From: Gonapodya prolifera JEL478
Lineage: Eukaryota; Monoblepharomycota; Monoblepharidomycetes; Monoblepharidales; Gonapodyaceae
NCBI GenBank assembly: GCA_001574975.1
Contig: KQ965796.1
Span: 157,349 to 221,348 of the forward strand
Direction of reading: 5' to 3'
Length of the DNA: 64,000 nt
Both the position numbers and the translations under genes were made by a program. The notes under the pieces were generated by a model. The model was not told where the DNA came from, made no database searches, and saw only the letters and a list, made by a program, of their open reading frames with translations. Below, piece by piece: positions 44,424 to 55,017 of the stretch. Position 1 is the stretch's first letter. Each line of letters opens with the position of its first letter.

Positions 44424-44848
44424 ACACGCCGTCTCCTAACAAACGAGTGTGTTCTCATTTTGCCACCGTGTCTCGGCTCCTGCGGTCTCGGCCTAGGCGC
44501 GGGTAATCCCCTTTCTGCGCCTGCCGAACCCCGACCCCGTGTTCACTATCATCCCCCCACCAGTCTGCTGTTCTGGGTTCTCCCGAACTTTGCCTCCGCT
44601 GAAAATCTTAGTCTTTCGCTTTCCGTGTCGTTTGATCTGTCTGTAGACCCGGCCGATACGGAAAAAGTAAACAAAGTATCTTGTACAAAAGACGTTCTAT
44701 CACTCTGCTCATACCACAAACTCTCATTAAAAAACAACCCCTTCTGCACCCATCACACGTCTCACTTCATACCCGCACCCATTCCAAACCCCATTGCTCA
44801 ACCCACCCACCCTTCACTCACCAACCCACCACCCCACCACCCCTCCTC
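44424..44848. other. Short spacer with dehydrogenase promoter and F-BAR gene 3' flank
   Basis: Pyrimidine-rich; holds the probable 5' leader of the dehydrogenase starting at 44423 and the 3' end of the gene stopping at 44849. No other gene seen. Confidence 0.4.
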
Positions 44849-47800
44849 CTACGGCCCACCCGCCCCCGCAACCTTCTCCACAAAGTTACTCGGAAACAGT
44901 CCCCTCCGCTTGCGTCCCTTCTCGTCCAGAACCTCGCCCTCCCACCACCCGTCCTCCTGCTGGTCAACTACGGGTATGAACTGCCCTTTGGCGATGGCGA
45001 GTTCTTCGTATGCTTGGGGTGCGTAGTTGTACAGGACTCGGACTTTGGGGTTGTAGTGGAGGGGGGAAAGTACAAACGCGTGAGCGTTGGATATATGGTG
45101 GGGTGGGGGTTTAGAAGAAGATACAATGCGTGAGCATTCATCACATGTCACATGGCACATGGCAGTCCCACTCCAACCGACAACCGACAACCGACAACCC
45201 ACCATAGTACAACACCGGCTTGGCAATACTTAAATCGTATGGGTCGTACTCAAACGTCTCGTCCTCGCCCTCCGACCCAGACTCGGCACCGCCTCCTCCT
45301 TGCTGCAGTTGTTGAATCTGCTGTTGCTGCTGCTGCTGCTGCATTTGTTGTTGTTGCATCTGTTGCTGCTGCATTTGCTGCGCCATCTGCATCTGCCCCT
45401 GCCCCTGCGCCATCCCAGTCTGCATCTGCATCTGCTGCATACCCTGCGCGAACCCGCCCTGCGCCTGTCCTCCCTGCCCTTGCGCTTGTCCGCCCGGAGG
45501 TCCAAACACCGTGCTCTGCGGATACGCCCCGCCAAACGTCTGCTGCTTATAACCCGACCCGGGCGGGCCGGCGGTCATGGGTGGGGACATAGCCCCAGGA
45601 CCACCACCGGATTTGGCCATGGAGGCGGGTGGGGGGGAGAAGGATTGGGCCGGAGTGGGTGGCGGGGAGATTGCGAGGGGGGGGAATGAGGGGGGTGCTG
45701 GTGGTGGTGTGGGAGGTTTCGGGGACGGGGGGATGAAGGGGTGTCAGCTCACTGTGATTTCATTCTCGATCCTCGGTCAAGGCCCTAGCGCTTTCTCTCT
45801 CCCGACCAGCACCACCACCACACCACCATCGCCTCTTCCCCCATCCGATCACCACCGCCCACCGCCCACCGCCCACACTCACCCGGCACATCCCTCCCGG
45901 TCCCCCTCACCCTCGCAAACCCGCCCACATCCCCCTCGATATCGCACTTCTCCAAACTGATCCGCACCCTTTCACACCCTTCGTCGTCGGCAACGCAGAC
46001 GGTCGAGAAGATGTTGGCGTAGTTCCACAGCGAGGAGCGGAGGAAGTCGATTCGGTCCGAGTCGAGTTTTTGGAATGTCTGGGTGTGGGAGGGGGGGAGA
46101 GGGGGCAGGGGGGATTAACGGTTACACTCTCCCACCACCACCCACCCACCCCAACTCACATCACACGTCCCCCTCCACTCATCCCTCCACCGCGCGTGCG
46201 CCTCGTTCATCTTGGCCACCGTCGCTTGGTGGTCCTTCTCCACGGCAAGGACTTGGTCGTATTGCGAGGAGGGGGGGGGCGAGCGGGACTGTGTGTGTGG
46301 GGAGGGGGGGTGAGTGGGGGAGGTGAACGGGAAAAGGGAATGGCGAAAGGGGGAAGGGGAGTGGGGGAGAGTGAGTATTGGACGCGGCGAGGTCGACCCC
46401 GCTTGTCTTTCTCCGAAGTCAGACCGAACATTCCGAACCTCCGCCATCCCACCATCCCGCCATCCCGCCTACCCCCTCTCCCGTCCCCCTTCTCACACCG
46501 CCCACCCCCCTTTGCCCCCACTCACTCGATCCGCCACCGCCGAGTTCCACTCCTGCACCTTCCGCTCCAGGTTCTGTCTTGACTGGGTCGCAATCTGTGC
46601 CATCGAGTTTTTGGCTTTGAGGTTCTTCTCGGCGCCGGATTGGGCCTGGTTGGGTAATTTTGGTGGGGGTGGGGGGAGGGTGGTTCGAGAGTGAGTAAGG
46701 GGATGGAGAGGGAGGGGTGACGGAGAACTGGACGGTGAGAGGACGGGGGAGATGGAGGCACACCACAAGCCACATCCGCTCGGTTTCCTCAATGCACCAA
46801 TGTGGTTTGCTCGAGAACAACGTTCCATAAAGCCGTCCTGTTCTGATGATACCAGCGGCATAAACGTGCTGTAGGTCCCGGATTTCGTATCTCCTCCTTC
46901 ATCAGGTCGCTGCGCCGGTGGCACCACCATTATCCAGCGACGAGCGTTTCCAAACCTCTCGTCCGGTGACTCCCATCCCACCGGTTCCTTCCTTTCAACG
47001 CTCGACCCCACCATTCCGGTCCCTTCACCCCTCGGTCCTCGCCTCACAAACCCGCCCCGCCAACTCACCGACTTTCTCCCCGCCGCCTGGTTCACAATCA
47101 ACGCAGCCAGCGGCGCTTCCAATTGCGCCTTCATCTGCTTGGCGATGTCAAGACGGGTTTTGGACGCGCGTTCGAGTTCGGCACGGACGATGTCGAGGGA
47201 GGCTTGCAAGGTGCTGGGGAGAGGAGAGATGGGTAGGAAAAAGGTGGCGTGGGGTAGAGTGGCACGTAGAGTGGAGTGGATGAAAGGAGGGTTAAGATAG
47301 GGAGTGAGCACACGGAGAAACAAGGAAGAGGGAGGGAGGGCAAGACAAGTACCCCTGCTCGTCCTTCCCGATGGGGAGTTTGGCGAGACTGGCGAGCTTT
47401 GCTGCGTACTCGCTTTCGATTTCGATCCTGGAGGTTCGCGTGGGGTGGGAGGTAGAGTGTTCGGTGAGATTCGGGAGCGGGTTGGAGTGAAGGTGAGAGG
47501 AGTGACAGAGGGAAAATGAGAGGCATTTAGAGTAAAGAGCGATTTGGATGTCACTTGCGCGCCTGCTACCTTCTTCACCCCCATCTCCGCTCACCTCTTC
47601 TGATACAACTCCAAGACTGCCTCGCAAGTGTGCTTCCCGTCACGCATCCGCCCGGAAAGGACCTCAAGTCCACGCTCTCCATTGTCCTGAATAGTTTTCA
47701 GTGTCGAGTAACGTGGGGTGGTCGGTCGGTGTCGCAGGTCGGTGATTGGTTAGTTGCCGCGGGAGGTTGAACCGGGACGTCAATGCCAAGACAGAGGTCA

Positions 47801-47930
47801 GCTCTCACGCCAATCGGCCATTTCTGACACCAAAACCTCGTCTTCCCCGCCCCCAGCACCTCTCCCCGGCACCCACCCAGAAATTCCCAGCATAGACGCC
47901 CTCGGTCTTGCCGTTCGCTCCGGCCATCAT
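44849..47930 (-). CDS. F-BAR and SH3 domain protein (Cdc15/Imp2/Hof1-type)
   Basis: F-BAR/SH3 proteins bend and scaffold the plasma membrane in cytokinesis and endocytosis and recruit actin regulators. The start is one of two adjacent ATGs at 47930/47927 (MMAGANGKTEGVYAGNFW). F-BAR blocks spread over several exons are NGERGLEVLSGRMRDGKHTC, EAVLELYQKR, AEIESEYAAKLASLAKL, LDIVRAELERASKTRLDIAK, KNLKAKNSMAQIATQSRQNL, YDQVLAVEKDHQATVAKMNE and DSDRIDFLRSSLWNYANIFS. A low-complexity linker rich in Gln and Met follows, coded in part by CAG-type repeats, and then a C-terminal SH3 domain (KVRVLYNYAPQAYEELAIAK, GWWEGEV, GLFPSNFVEKV). The stop is TAG at 44849. The domain order and length suit the septum-associated Cdc15/Imp2 group; a Bzz1-type protein would normally carry two SH3 domains. 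Confidence 0.88.
45303..45380 (-). repeat. CAG/CAA-rich coding microsatellite
   Basis: On the minus strand, imperfect CAG, CAA and ATG triplets encode a Gln/Met run (MQQQQMQQQQMQQQ and QQQQQQQIQQLQQ) in the linker before the SH3 domain. Length variation among strains would be expected. Confidence 0.85.
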
Positions 47931-49705
47931 CCCGCCCTTTCGAAAGAACTCGGGTCTCGCACTGCCTGCAAGGACTCGATAGCGTTGAAGCGACCAGCGT
48001 TTGTCGCGACGGGGGATCGCTGAAGAAGCCAGGGAGGAAGGAAAGTTCCTCGCGGCGAGGCGCAGCCCGCACAAACTCAGGCCTCCAAGATATTTGTTCA
48101 TTTTCCGCAATATATTGGGCGGTGAACTCTGGCTAAATTTCGCAAAGCAACCATACATTGGTGCTCGAGTGTGTATCGGTGTGAACGCATAGTGCTCCGA
48201 GTGTCGTGGACAGTGGCGCTCGACCCTCTCTTTCTCTTTTGAGGAACTCAAGGGTATTTCGCTCGTTCGGACAGTGCATATCAATTTTCTTTGGTCGGCT
48301 CCAAGCGCTCGGGCCCGATTCTTCTCCAAAATTGGTTCGCGAAACCGCCACCCCACGCCACTGCAGTTTACCTGTGTAACATTGCAAACGCGCAATAGAC
48401 CGCAGCTTTTTTACCACGGTGACCTGCTCGGCCGATATTGCCGCCAAATGGTCTGAGTGATGATGCTCTGTTGTCGTTCTGATATCGTGAGCATTGTCAC
48501 CTCAGACCCCCACTGACAACAATGGTAACTCAAAAACGTTGAAGACAGCACTGTAGAGGGTAATCTCAAGATATTTTCCTTTTGGTAAATGGTACATGAA
48601 GCATGTGATGCCTTGATGGACTGATTGCACATGCGTCGAGAGTAGATATCGACCTGGTGTTCCACTTCAATCATGATCATACCGTGGGTTGACATAATGA
48701 TAGTGGAGCTGTTGGTGAAGGTCTTCAGTCCTGTTTGGACCTGTTTAATGGTGGAATAGGCTCTGCAATTGCCAATTCCTTGGTGATGTCACTTTGGTTC
48801 TTATCTTCACAATGAACATGTATGGTCCATGGCTTTGTGAGACAAACAAGGCATTACCTGTAGTTGCTATTAGTCTCAGAAATGATGGAACATCTTTGAT
48901 TCATTGATTGTAATGTTCGCAAAGTTTGTTTAGCAAGTATTCCCATTCTTAAATGTTGTTGCCAAAGAGATGCTGATGGCTGTAGCATTGCTATGATATG
49001 ACCAAGACCGCACAATGGAGAGTCCACTGTTTTCAGAAGTTATATATTCCTCTCATTACAAAAGGAAAAAGAACAAATGTTTTGCATCTCAACTCTGATG
49101 TCCCAAGTATTGTCACTTCGTGAGTTCAAACAGGATCACAAACACCAAGAACATCACCAGGAAGGGGATGTTTTGAAGACATTTGGCAAAACTTGATATC
49201 AGGATTATTTTGCACACTTCGACCATCGCATTCATGTGACTTCCTCTATTGTAGCACATGTTTAACTACATACAGAGATGAGTGATAATTTGGACATATA
49301 AGATATATAATGGGCCTAGGCTTGGCTGACGGCAGTTGACGTTTCATTGTCTTCCATTTTATTCAGTAAGTATAAATTGATGACATACTAACAATTGGAA
49401 TTTTATTCCTTATTTTGATCTTTAACGTAGTCCCAGATGTCATTGTCGTCGCCACGAAACAACGATGCTGTAAGATCGGTTCTCCACAACGCAATCGCAC
49501 GGTCTGAACTCGTTCTAGTCTGAGCCAGAAATAGTTGATCCACATTCCACCACATACAAATGTAATTAATCAAAAAAAGGTTCAAGTTCACACAGCTGCG
49601 GTGTTCCTGCCACTGTTGCGCTGCCGCCTCAAAACCAGAATAGTACTAATATCAACACCCCTCACCCTCCGCGCACCGCACCTCGCCCGTCGCCCCGTCT
49701 CACCG
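47931..49705. other. Spacer with an AT-rich core
   Basis: 47931-48460 is GC-rich and probably contains the F-BAR promoter. 48460-49600 is much more AT-rich and stop-dense on all frames; I see no gene, terminal repeat or tRNA in it. Confidence 0.4.
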
Positions 49706-51935
49706 CTACCGCTGGGCAATCCTCAACGGCGGCGCACCAACGCTACTATTCCTCCTCCCGTCCCTACTCCGACTCCGATCCCTTCTACGTTCCCGTTCCC
49801 CACTCGTCCGTCTCTGTCTGCTCCCTGCTCCTCCACCTCCCCTCGCGCTCAGTGGCCGATCATCGTCGTCCGCCACCATCACACCGGCAAACGTCTGCGG
49901 AATCACGGCCGTGAACGAGTCCGGCGTACGCGGGGCCGAGACGCCGTTGCGTAGCGAGGAGGGGCCAGGACCCGAGTTTTTGCGCGGGAGGCGGAAGAGC
50001 TGACTGGAGCCACCGGGGGAGGAGCCGCTCCCGCCCCCGCCCCCGCCGCCGAGACGCGCCGACCCGAGTTCCGAAGACGTTGGCGTCTGCCCACCACCGC
50101 CGATCCCGAAGGCTCCGCGGAACATCTGCCGCTGCGAGTCGGGCGGTGCTTCGACACCGCTGGATCCAGACGACTGGCTCGGCGGGACGCCCACAAAGGT
50201 CAGTTTACGCCCGCCTGCACCTCCACCGCCTCCACCGCCTCCACCCCCTATCCCCCTTGCAGAGTTGGGGGGCTGTGATGGCCGTCGTGGCATGGGGGAG
50301 GGGTACGCGGGTGACATCACACCCGAACGCCCGCCTCCAAACCCTGTCGCACTCTGAGGGTACGCCGAGGTGCCCGGAGTGTCCATCATGGGCGACATTG
50401 CTGGGATCGGGTCGAGGAAACTTATCGGTCTGATCCCACCCCCGGGCGTTCGCGGGTATGCGGAAGCGGGCGTGGCGCCACCGGGAGTGACACCGGACTC
50501 GATGATGGCGGGGACTGGGTCGAGGAAGGTCGATTTTCGGCGTTGCAGGCGGATCGAGGCGGTTGGGGAGGCGAGGATTGTGGATTCGGGCGGTCGCAGT
50601 TTGAATTTGGCCCCAGGGGGGCCGCCAGAGGATGTGTCGAGGTATTCGCTGTAGGGGACGTTTTCTGCATGGGTTGGGGGACGTTAAGACCCGTGCGTGT
50701 ACCAGCTAAGACCGGGGTCCCGACTCACGCAACGCCTCAGCTCTCCGCTTGCGCCACTGCATGTACGCGAACCCCACCGCCAACAGCACCAACAACGTCA
50801 CACCTCCAACCACACCCCCCGCAATCAGCCCCACAGGTGGCGGGGCAGCCACGACGGCGTTGTTGTTGGCGGCGTTTGGGTCCAAGGCGGCGGACATGGT
50901 GGTGGAGACGGGGCCGAAGGGTGAAGGGGCCGAGGCGGGGTTGACGTTGCCTGTGCCGGCGGTGGTCATGGAGAGGGACATGAAGGTGGAGCGCAGAGGG
51001 AGGGCGGATGTCGCGGCGGAGTTGAGGGAGGATGCACCGGCGGTGGTGGCGGGTGTGCCCATCATGGCGGCGGTGGTGGTGGGTGCCATGGCCCCGCCCC
51101 CTCCCGCAGTCGACGTCGCCGCGGCCCCGCCGCCACCCGCAGCAGCGGAGGTGGCTCCTGGTGGTGGTTGTGTCGTTCTGCCTGCACCCCCGCCTCCAGC
51201 TCCAGCCCCCGCTCCCGCTCCTGCGCCTCCGCCGCCACCCGTACATGTCCCGAATCCGGTCTGGCATCCGCTGGCACAACTAAGTGTCGGAGGGTGTCAA
51301 CACGGTGCTCCGGAGCAAACATGAACGAGGTATACGTACTGCAAGTCAGACGTGCCGCAGAACCCTGTAGCAAACAACTGTGAGTCACGACCTGAAGATC
51401 TCACCCCCCCCCCCCCCCTTTGGCGCTTCAGCCCCACATACCGAACTGCGAGCAGCACAATCCCGCGGGGCACGACTTCTGCACGCCCGCACCACACGTC
51501 CCGTCCGTGCTCTGCGCCAGAACGCCGGGGGTTCCCGCGGGCGCACACAGACCGAAGCCTGTTTGGCAGCCGGTGCCGCAACTGAGTGAGGGGGTGGAAG
51601 GAGGAAGGGGTTGAGCGGGGAAAGGGGATTGGTGTTGATACGGTGCTCACTATGTTGCATTAGCACCGCAGAATCCTGTATATTGCGAGGACAGTGTGCA
51701 CGAGTGTGTGTGGTCGGGTGAGCATCAAAGCCTAACACACACGCAAAACACCATCGCACTCACCAAACTGAGAGCAGCAGCTCGGCGCCGCGCACATCGT
51801 TCCCGCTGCCATTCCGCACGTTCCGTCCACCGACAGCGGGAGAGTCTGCCCGCGCACGCCCGTCCGCACCATCGCCGCTGCCATCCCCAGCACCAGCCCC
51901 GCCAGCGTCCATCCGGGGAGTCGTCGCTTGCGCAT
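49706..51935 (-). CDS. Single-pass membrane protein with two hevein-type chitin-binding domains
   Basis: Six exons (51935-51764, 51675-51651, 51581-51442, 51364-51340, 51279-50729, 50664-49706) join in frame to 623 residues. A signal peptide (MRKRRLPGWTLAGLVLGMAA) is followed by two chitin-binding type 1 modules. Module 1 has DGTCGMAAGTMC, SCCSQFGFCG and YCGTGCQTGFGLC; module 2 has DGTCGAGVQKSC, LCCSQFGFCG and HCASGCQTGFGTC. The CCS-x-F-G-F-C-G core that binds N-acetylglucosamine is intact in both. Introns interrupt both modules at the same point. A Gly/Ala/Thr stalk leads to one TM segment (VGLIAGGVVGGVTLLVLLAV) and WRKRR. A 320-residue Ser/Pro/Gly/Arg-rich cytoplasmic tail follows, with two copies of an FLDPxPA motif and an Arg/Ser-rich end. 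No kinase is present. It may sense or anchor the chitin wall. Confidence 0.85.
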
Positions 51936-53044
51936 CGCTGCGCCGTGTTGCTTANGTGGTGCGCGTGCGAGGGGAACCGTTCGGGGAAGGGTGAAAGGTC
52001 TCGGCCAAGTTCGCTTGCCGCAACGCCCCGCCCAGGCCTGATCTGCCGCACCCAACGTCACCTTGCCTGGCGACAAGGCGGAAGACAGAGAAGAATTATA
52101 CAAGGAGAATGAAAATGGAAATAGAGTAGATATGCGTCGACCGTCGCTTGGCCACACTGCGGTGGATGAGGCGTCGCGTCGGTGTGTCGGATCTGGCGGT
52201 CCACAGCCAAACTCGTCGTCAGAACGAAATGTATGTACAGCATCACAGTGTCACAATTAAGGTGGCTCAAGTGTCCGGGCTTTCCGGGGACGCGTGGCTT
52301 CATATAATCGGGTGCTAGGATAAACCGATAAAGTAGGTAACAAGGTTGAAAGCCTTTTATGTACCAATGATCGAAGAATACTCGAGTCGCAAGAAGTGGT
52401 GGCGACCACACAGTGAAGACATTTCAGAGAGCACATTCCGGTTCCACCAAGAATGAAAAGGATGAAACAGCACGTCAACGGGCACGGGACTGAGCAACGA
52501 GCCTGCACGTGCTTTTCTAAATGTAGGTATCGGGCAGTAGAGTAAAGGAAGTGCCGAGCGAAATTGAAGACATCACAAAAATCGGCATATTTCATCAAGG
52601 TGACTGATAGCTCGAGTGCTTCGAGACAATTTTGGTCATCGCGCAAATATGGTATGCATCAAGTTGTTGCTTCTTTCGTGCTCTCTGAGCGGCACGCGTC
52701 TCGAAGCCACACGTAAGAGTTGACCATGATGTTGCACAGTGGACACTGGAAACTACTTATATGGTGTGAGAACGTTGAAACAATGGGGGGGGGGGGGGAA
52801 ACCCGGACTCTCTAGGTGGCCCCCCGACTTCTGCCTATTCGTTGTGCATCCCAGAACAAGCGAGCCAAACAATAATCACAGTCACAGGCAGCGGGGAAAA
52901 ACCTTCACTCCGATTTCATATTTCGTATTCAGGCAGTGAATCATGAGATTGCAATTATGGATGGAACACACTATGTACAAACAGACGAAATCCCTTCGAC
53001 CTAAGTGCTAAACCCGACGCGTTTTTGAGTTCTAAGTAGCGACA
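51936..53044. other. Spacer upstream of the chitin-binding gene
   Basis: No gene recognised. Includes a G14 tract (52785-52798) and one ambiguous base near 51956, close to the chitin-binding protein's start. Confidence 0.4.
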
Positions 53045-55017
53045 TTACTTTTTCTGCTTTTTGGGCTTTGTGATCAGAAAACCAGTGATACCCGCACTTG
53101 CACCCGCCGCTCTCTTCTTCGACTTCGGCACGACTTCCTCTCCCGAATCCGAATCGCCGCCTCCTCCATCGGCGCCTTGCACTGCTAGTTTGAACGCCGC
53201 GATCGCAGCAAGGCGGGCTTGTGCGTGGTCGACGAGGGGTTTGGGGTACCTGATACAAGTGTCTATAATAAGAGCCACATCATTGAACTTGCGCGAAGAG
53301 ATCATATCACCCACCCGCACTCCTCCATCTTCTTCTTGGTCACCACCACGCTCCCCTTCGCCGCGGCCTCCCAGGGCCCCCTCAACAGCACGCCGTCCTT
53401 GACCCACTCGAGCTCCTTGACCCACATCCTCACGAACTTCCCGTCCTTGTCAAACTTCTCGGCCTGGTTGCTCGGATTGAAAATCCTGAAATACGGTTGC
53501 GCGTCCGTCCCCGTTCCAGCAGCCCACTGCCACCCGCCGTTATTGCTCGCCAAGTCGTGGTCGATCAAGTTGGCGCAGAACCACGCCTCGCCAAGGCGCC
53601 AGTCGACGAGCAGGTCTTTGACGAGGAAGGAGGACACGATCATCCGGAGCCGATTGTGCATCCATCCGGTGTGTAAGAGGTACCGCATTGCGGCGTCTAC
53701 GAGGGGGTAGCCGGTACGGCCTTGCGTCCAGGCAGTGAAAAGTGGGTTTGGGGTGCCGGGGGGTGCGGGGGGTAGGGGTGGCGGTGGGGTTGAAGTTGTG
53801 GATGGGACGGGGAAGGCGGGGAGGACCACGTCCCGCGACCACGACTCGGTCCACTGCACGCCCTCGTACTGTGGCTTGAACGCGCGGTTCTTGCACACGT
53901 GCGGGAACCCGGCGAGCACGTGGCGGTAGAACTCGCGCCAGATGAGCTCCTGGATCCATACCACCGCACCCTGTTTGCCCGTGTCGCGGCGGCCACCGTT
54001 TGCGGCGGAAGCGGCGGAGACGCATTGCCGCGCCGAGAGGACGCCCAAGGCGAGGTAGGGCGAGAGTGAAGAGGTGCCCGGGGCAGTGGGGAGGTCGCGG
54101 GATTCGTGGTATGCGTCGATGCGGGAGGCTGTGAAGGCGGAGAGACGGGTTTGGGCGGCGGTCTCGCCGGCGGGGTAGAGTGTGCGGAGGAAGGTGAGGT
54201 GGGTGAGGGAGGGTTGGCTGAAGAGTGGCGTGGCGGAATAGGCGGGTAGAGAGGGTGCAGAAGGGATGGTGGAGTGGGAGTCGATGTAGGAAGATGCGGT
54301 GGAGGAGAATTTGTGGTTGTTGGAGGATGGAGGGTCACGCACAGCGAGGACGGCCTTGTTTTCGGAGACGTAGCGGTGCCATGAGTTCTTGAAGGGGGTG
54401 TACACGGTGTAGACTTTTCCCTCCTGAACCAATGATTCGGTCAGCGTTTCGCATTTCATTTCCAGCGATGAACTCTCAAGACGTTCGAGCCCTACCTTGG
54501 TGACAACCTTGCCTGGCTCCACGACGCACTGGTCATGGCACGGCGTAACTTTCACTCCCAGCTTCGCCACCGCCTCTGTCACCATCTTGTCCCTCCGCTG
54601 CTCATTCACCTCGTACTCGACGTTGTAAAACAGCTCCTCGACGCTCAACTCCTTGCACACCTCCTTCACCACCTCCGACACGGCTTTCCATCCCTTCTTG
54701 TCGTCGTTCATCTTGACAACAAGCGGAATCCCCCGCTCGGCAAGTGTGTCCCGCAGAGCCTCCACGTTGCGCACCCAAAAGTCCACCTTCACCGGCGCAC
54801 ACCCGTGCCCGCGCCATTCGACGGGGGACACGACAAAGAGACACGCCAAATTCGTCCGAGATTCTCCGCGGGTAAGTGATTGTGCAGCCTTTGATGCCAG
54901 AAGCAGCGCAGTGTTGTCGTGGATCCTGAGATCCGTGCGGAACCAGTGCAGAACGGTCGACGATGCGGACGTCGTCTTGGCTGCGAGCGCGGAGAGCGCA
55001 GTGGAGGTGGGCGGCAT
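53045..55017 (-). CDS. PHR1: Class I CPD DNA photolyase
   Basis: Flavoenzyme that uses blue/near-UV light to split cyclobutane pyrimidine dimers. Two exons (55017-53315 and 53249-53045) give 635 residues. The N-terminal antenna domain begins TVLHWFRTDLRIHDNTALLL; the loop CLFVVSPVEWRGHGCAPVKV is typical. The FAD domain contains WIQELIWREFYRHVLAGFPH, GRTGYPLVDAAMRYLLHTGW, MHNRLRMIVSSFLVKDLLVD and the signature NNGGWQWAAGTGTDAQPYF; the short second exon supplies YPKPLVDHAQARLAAIAAFK. These fit class I CPD photolyases of fungi and bacteria rather than DASH or class II enzymes. A basic, low-complexity extension (VVPKSKKRA...KPKKQKK) ends the protein and may serve nuclear import. The first about 18 residues look like a transit-like Ser/Ala/Thr leader, so dual targeting is possible. 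Confidence 0.95.

Noticed and set aside
53697-54338. Second long frame inside the photolyase gene (Pro/Ser/Thr-rich, minus strand)
   Set aside because: Shadow frame of the photolyase FAD domain, caused by GC-rich codons.
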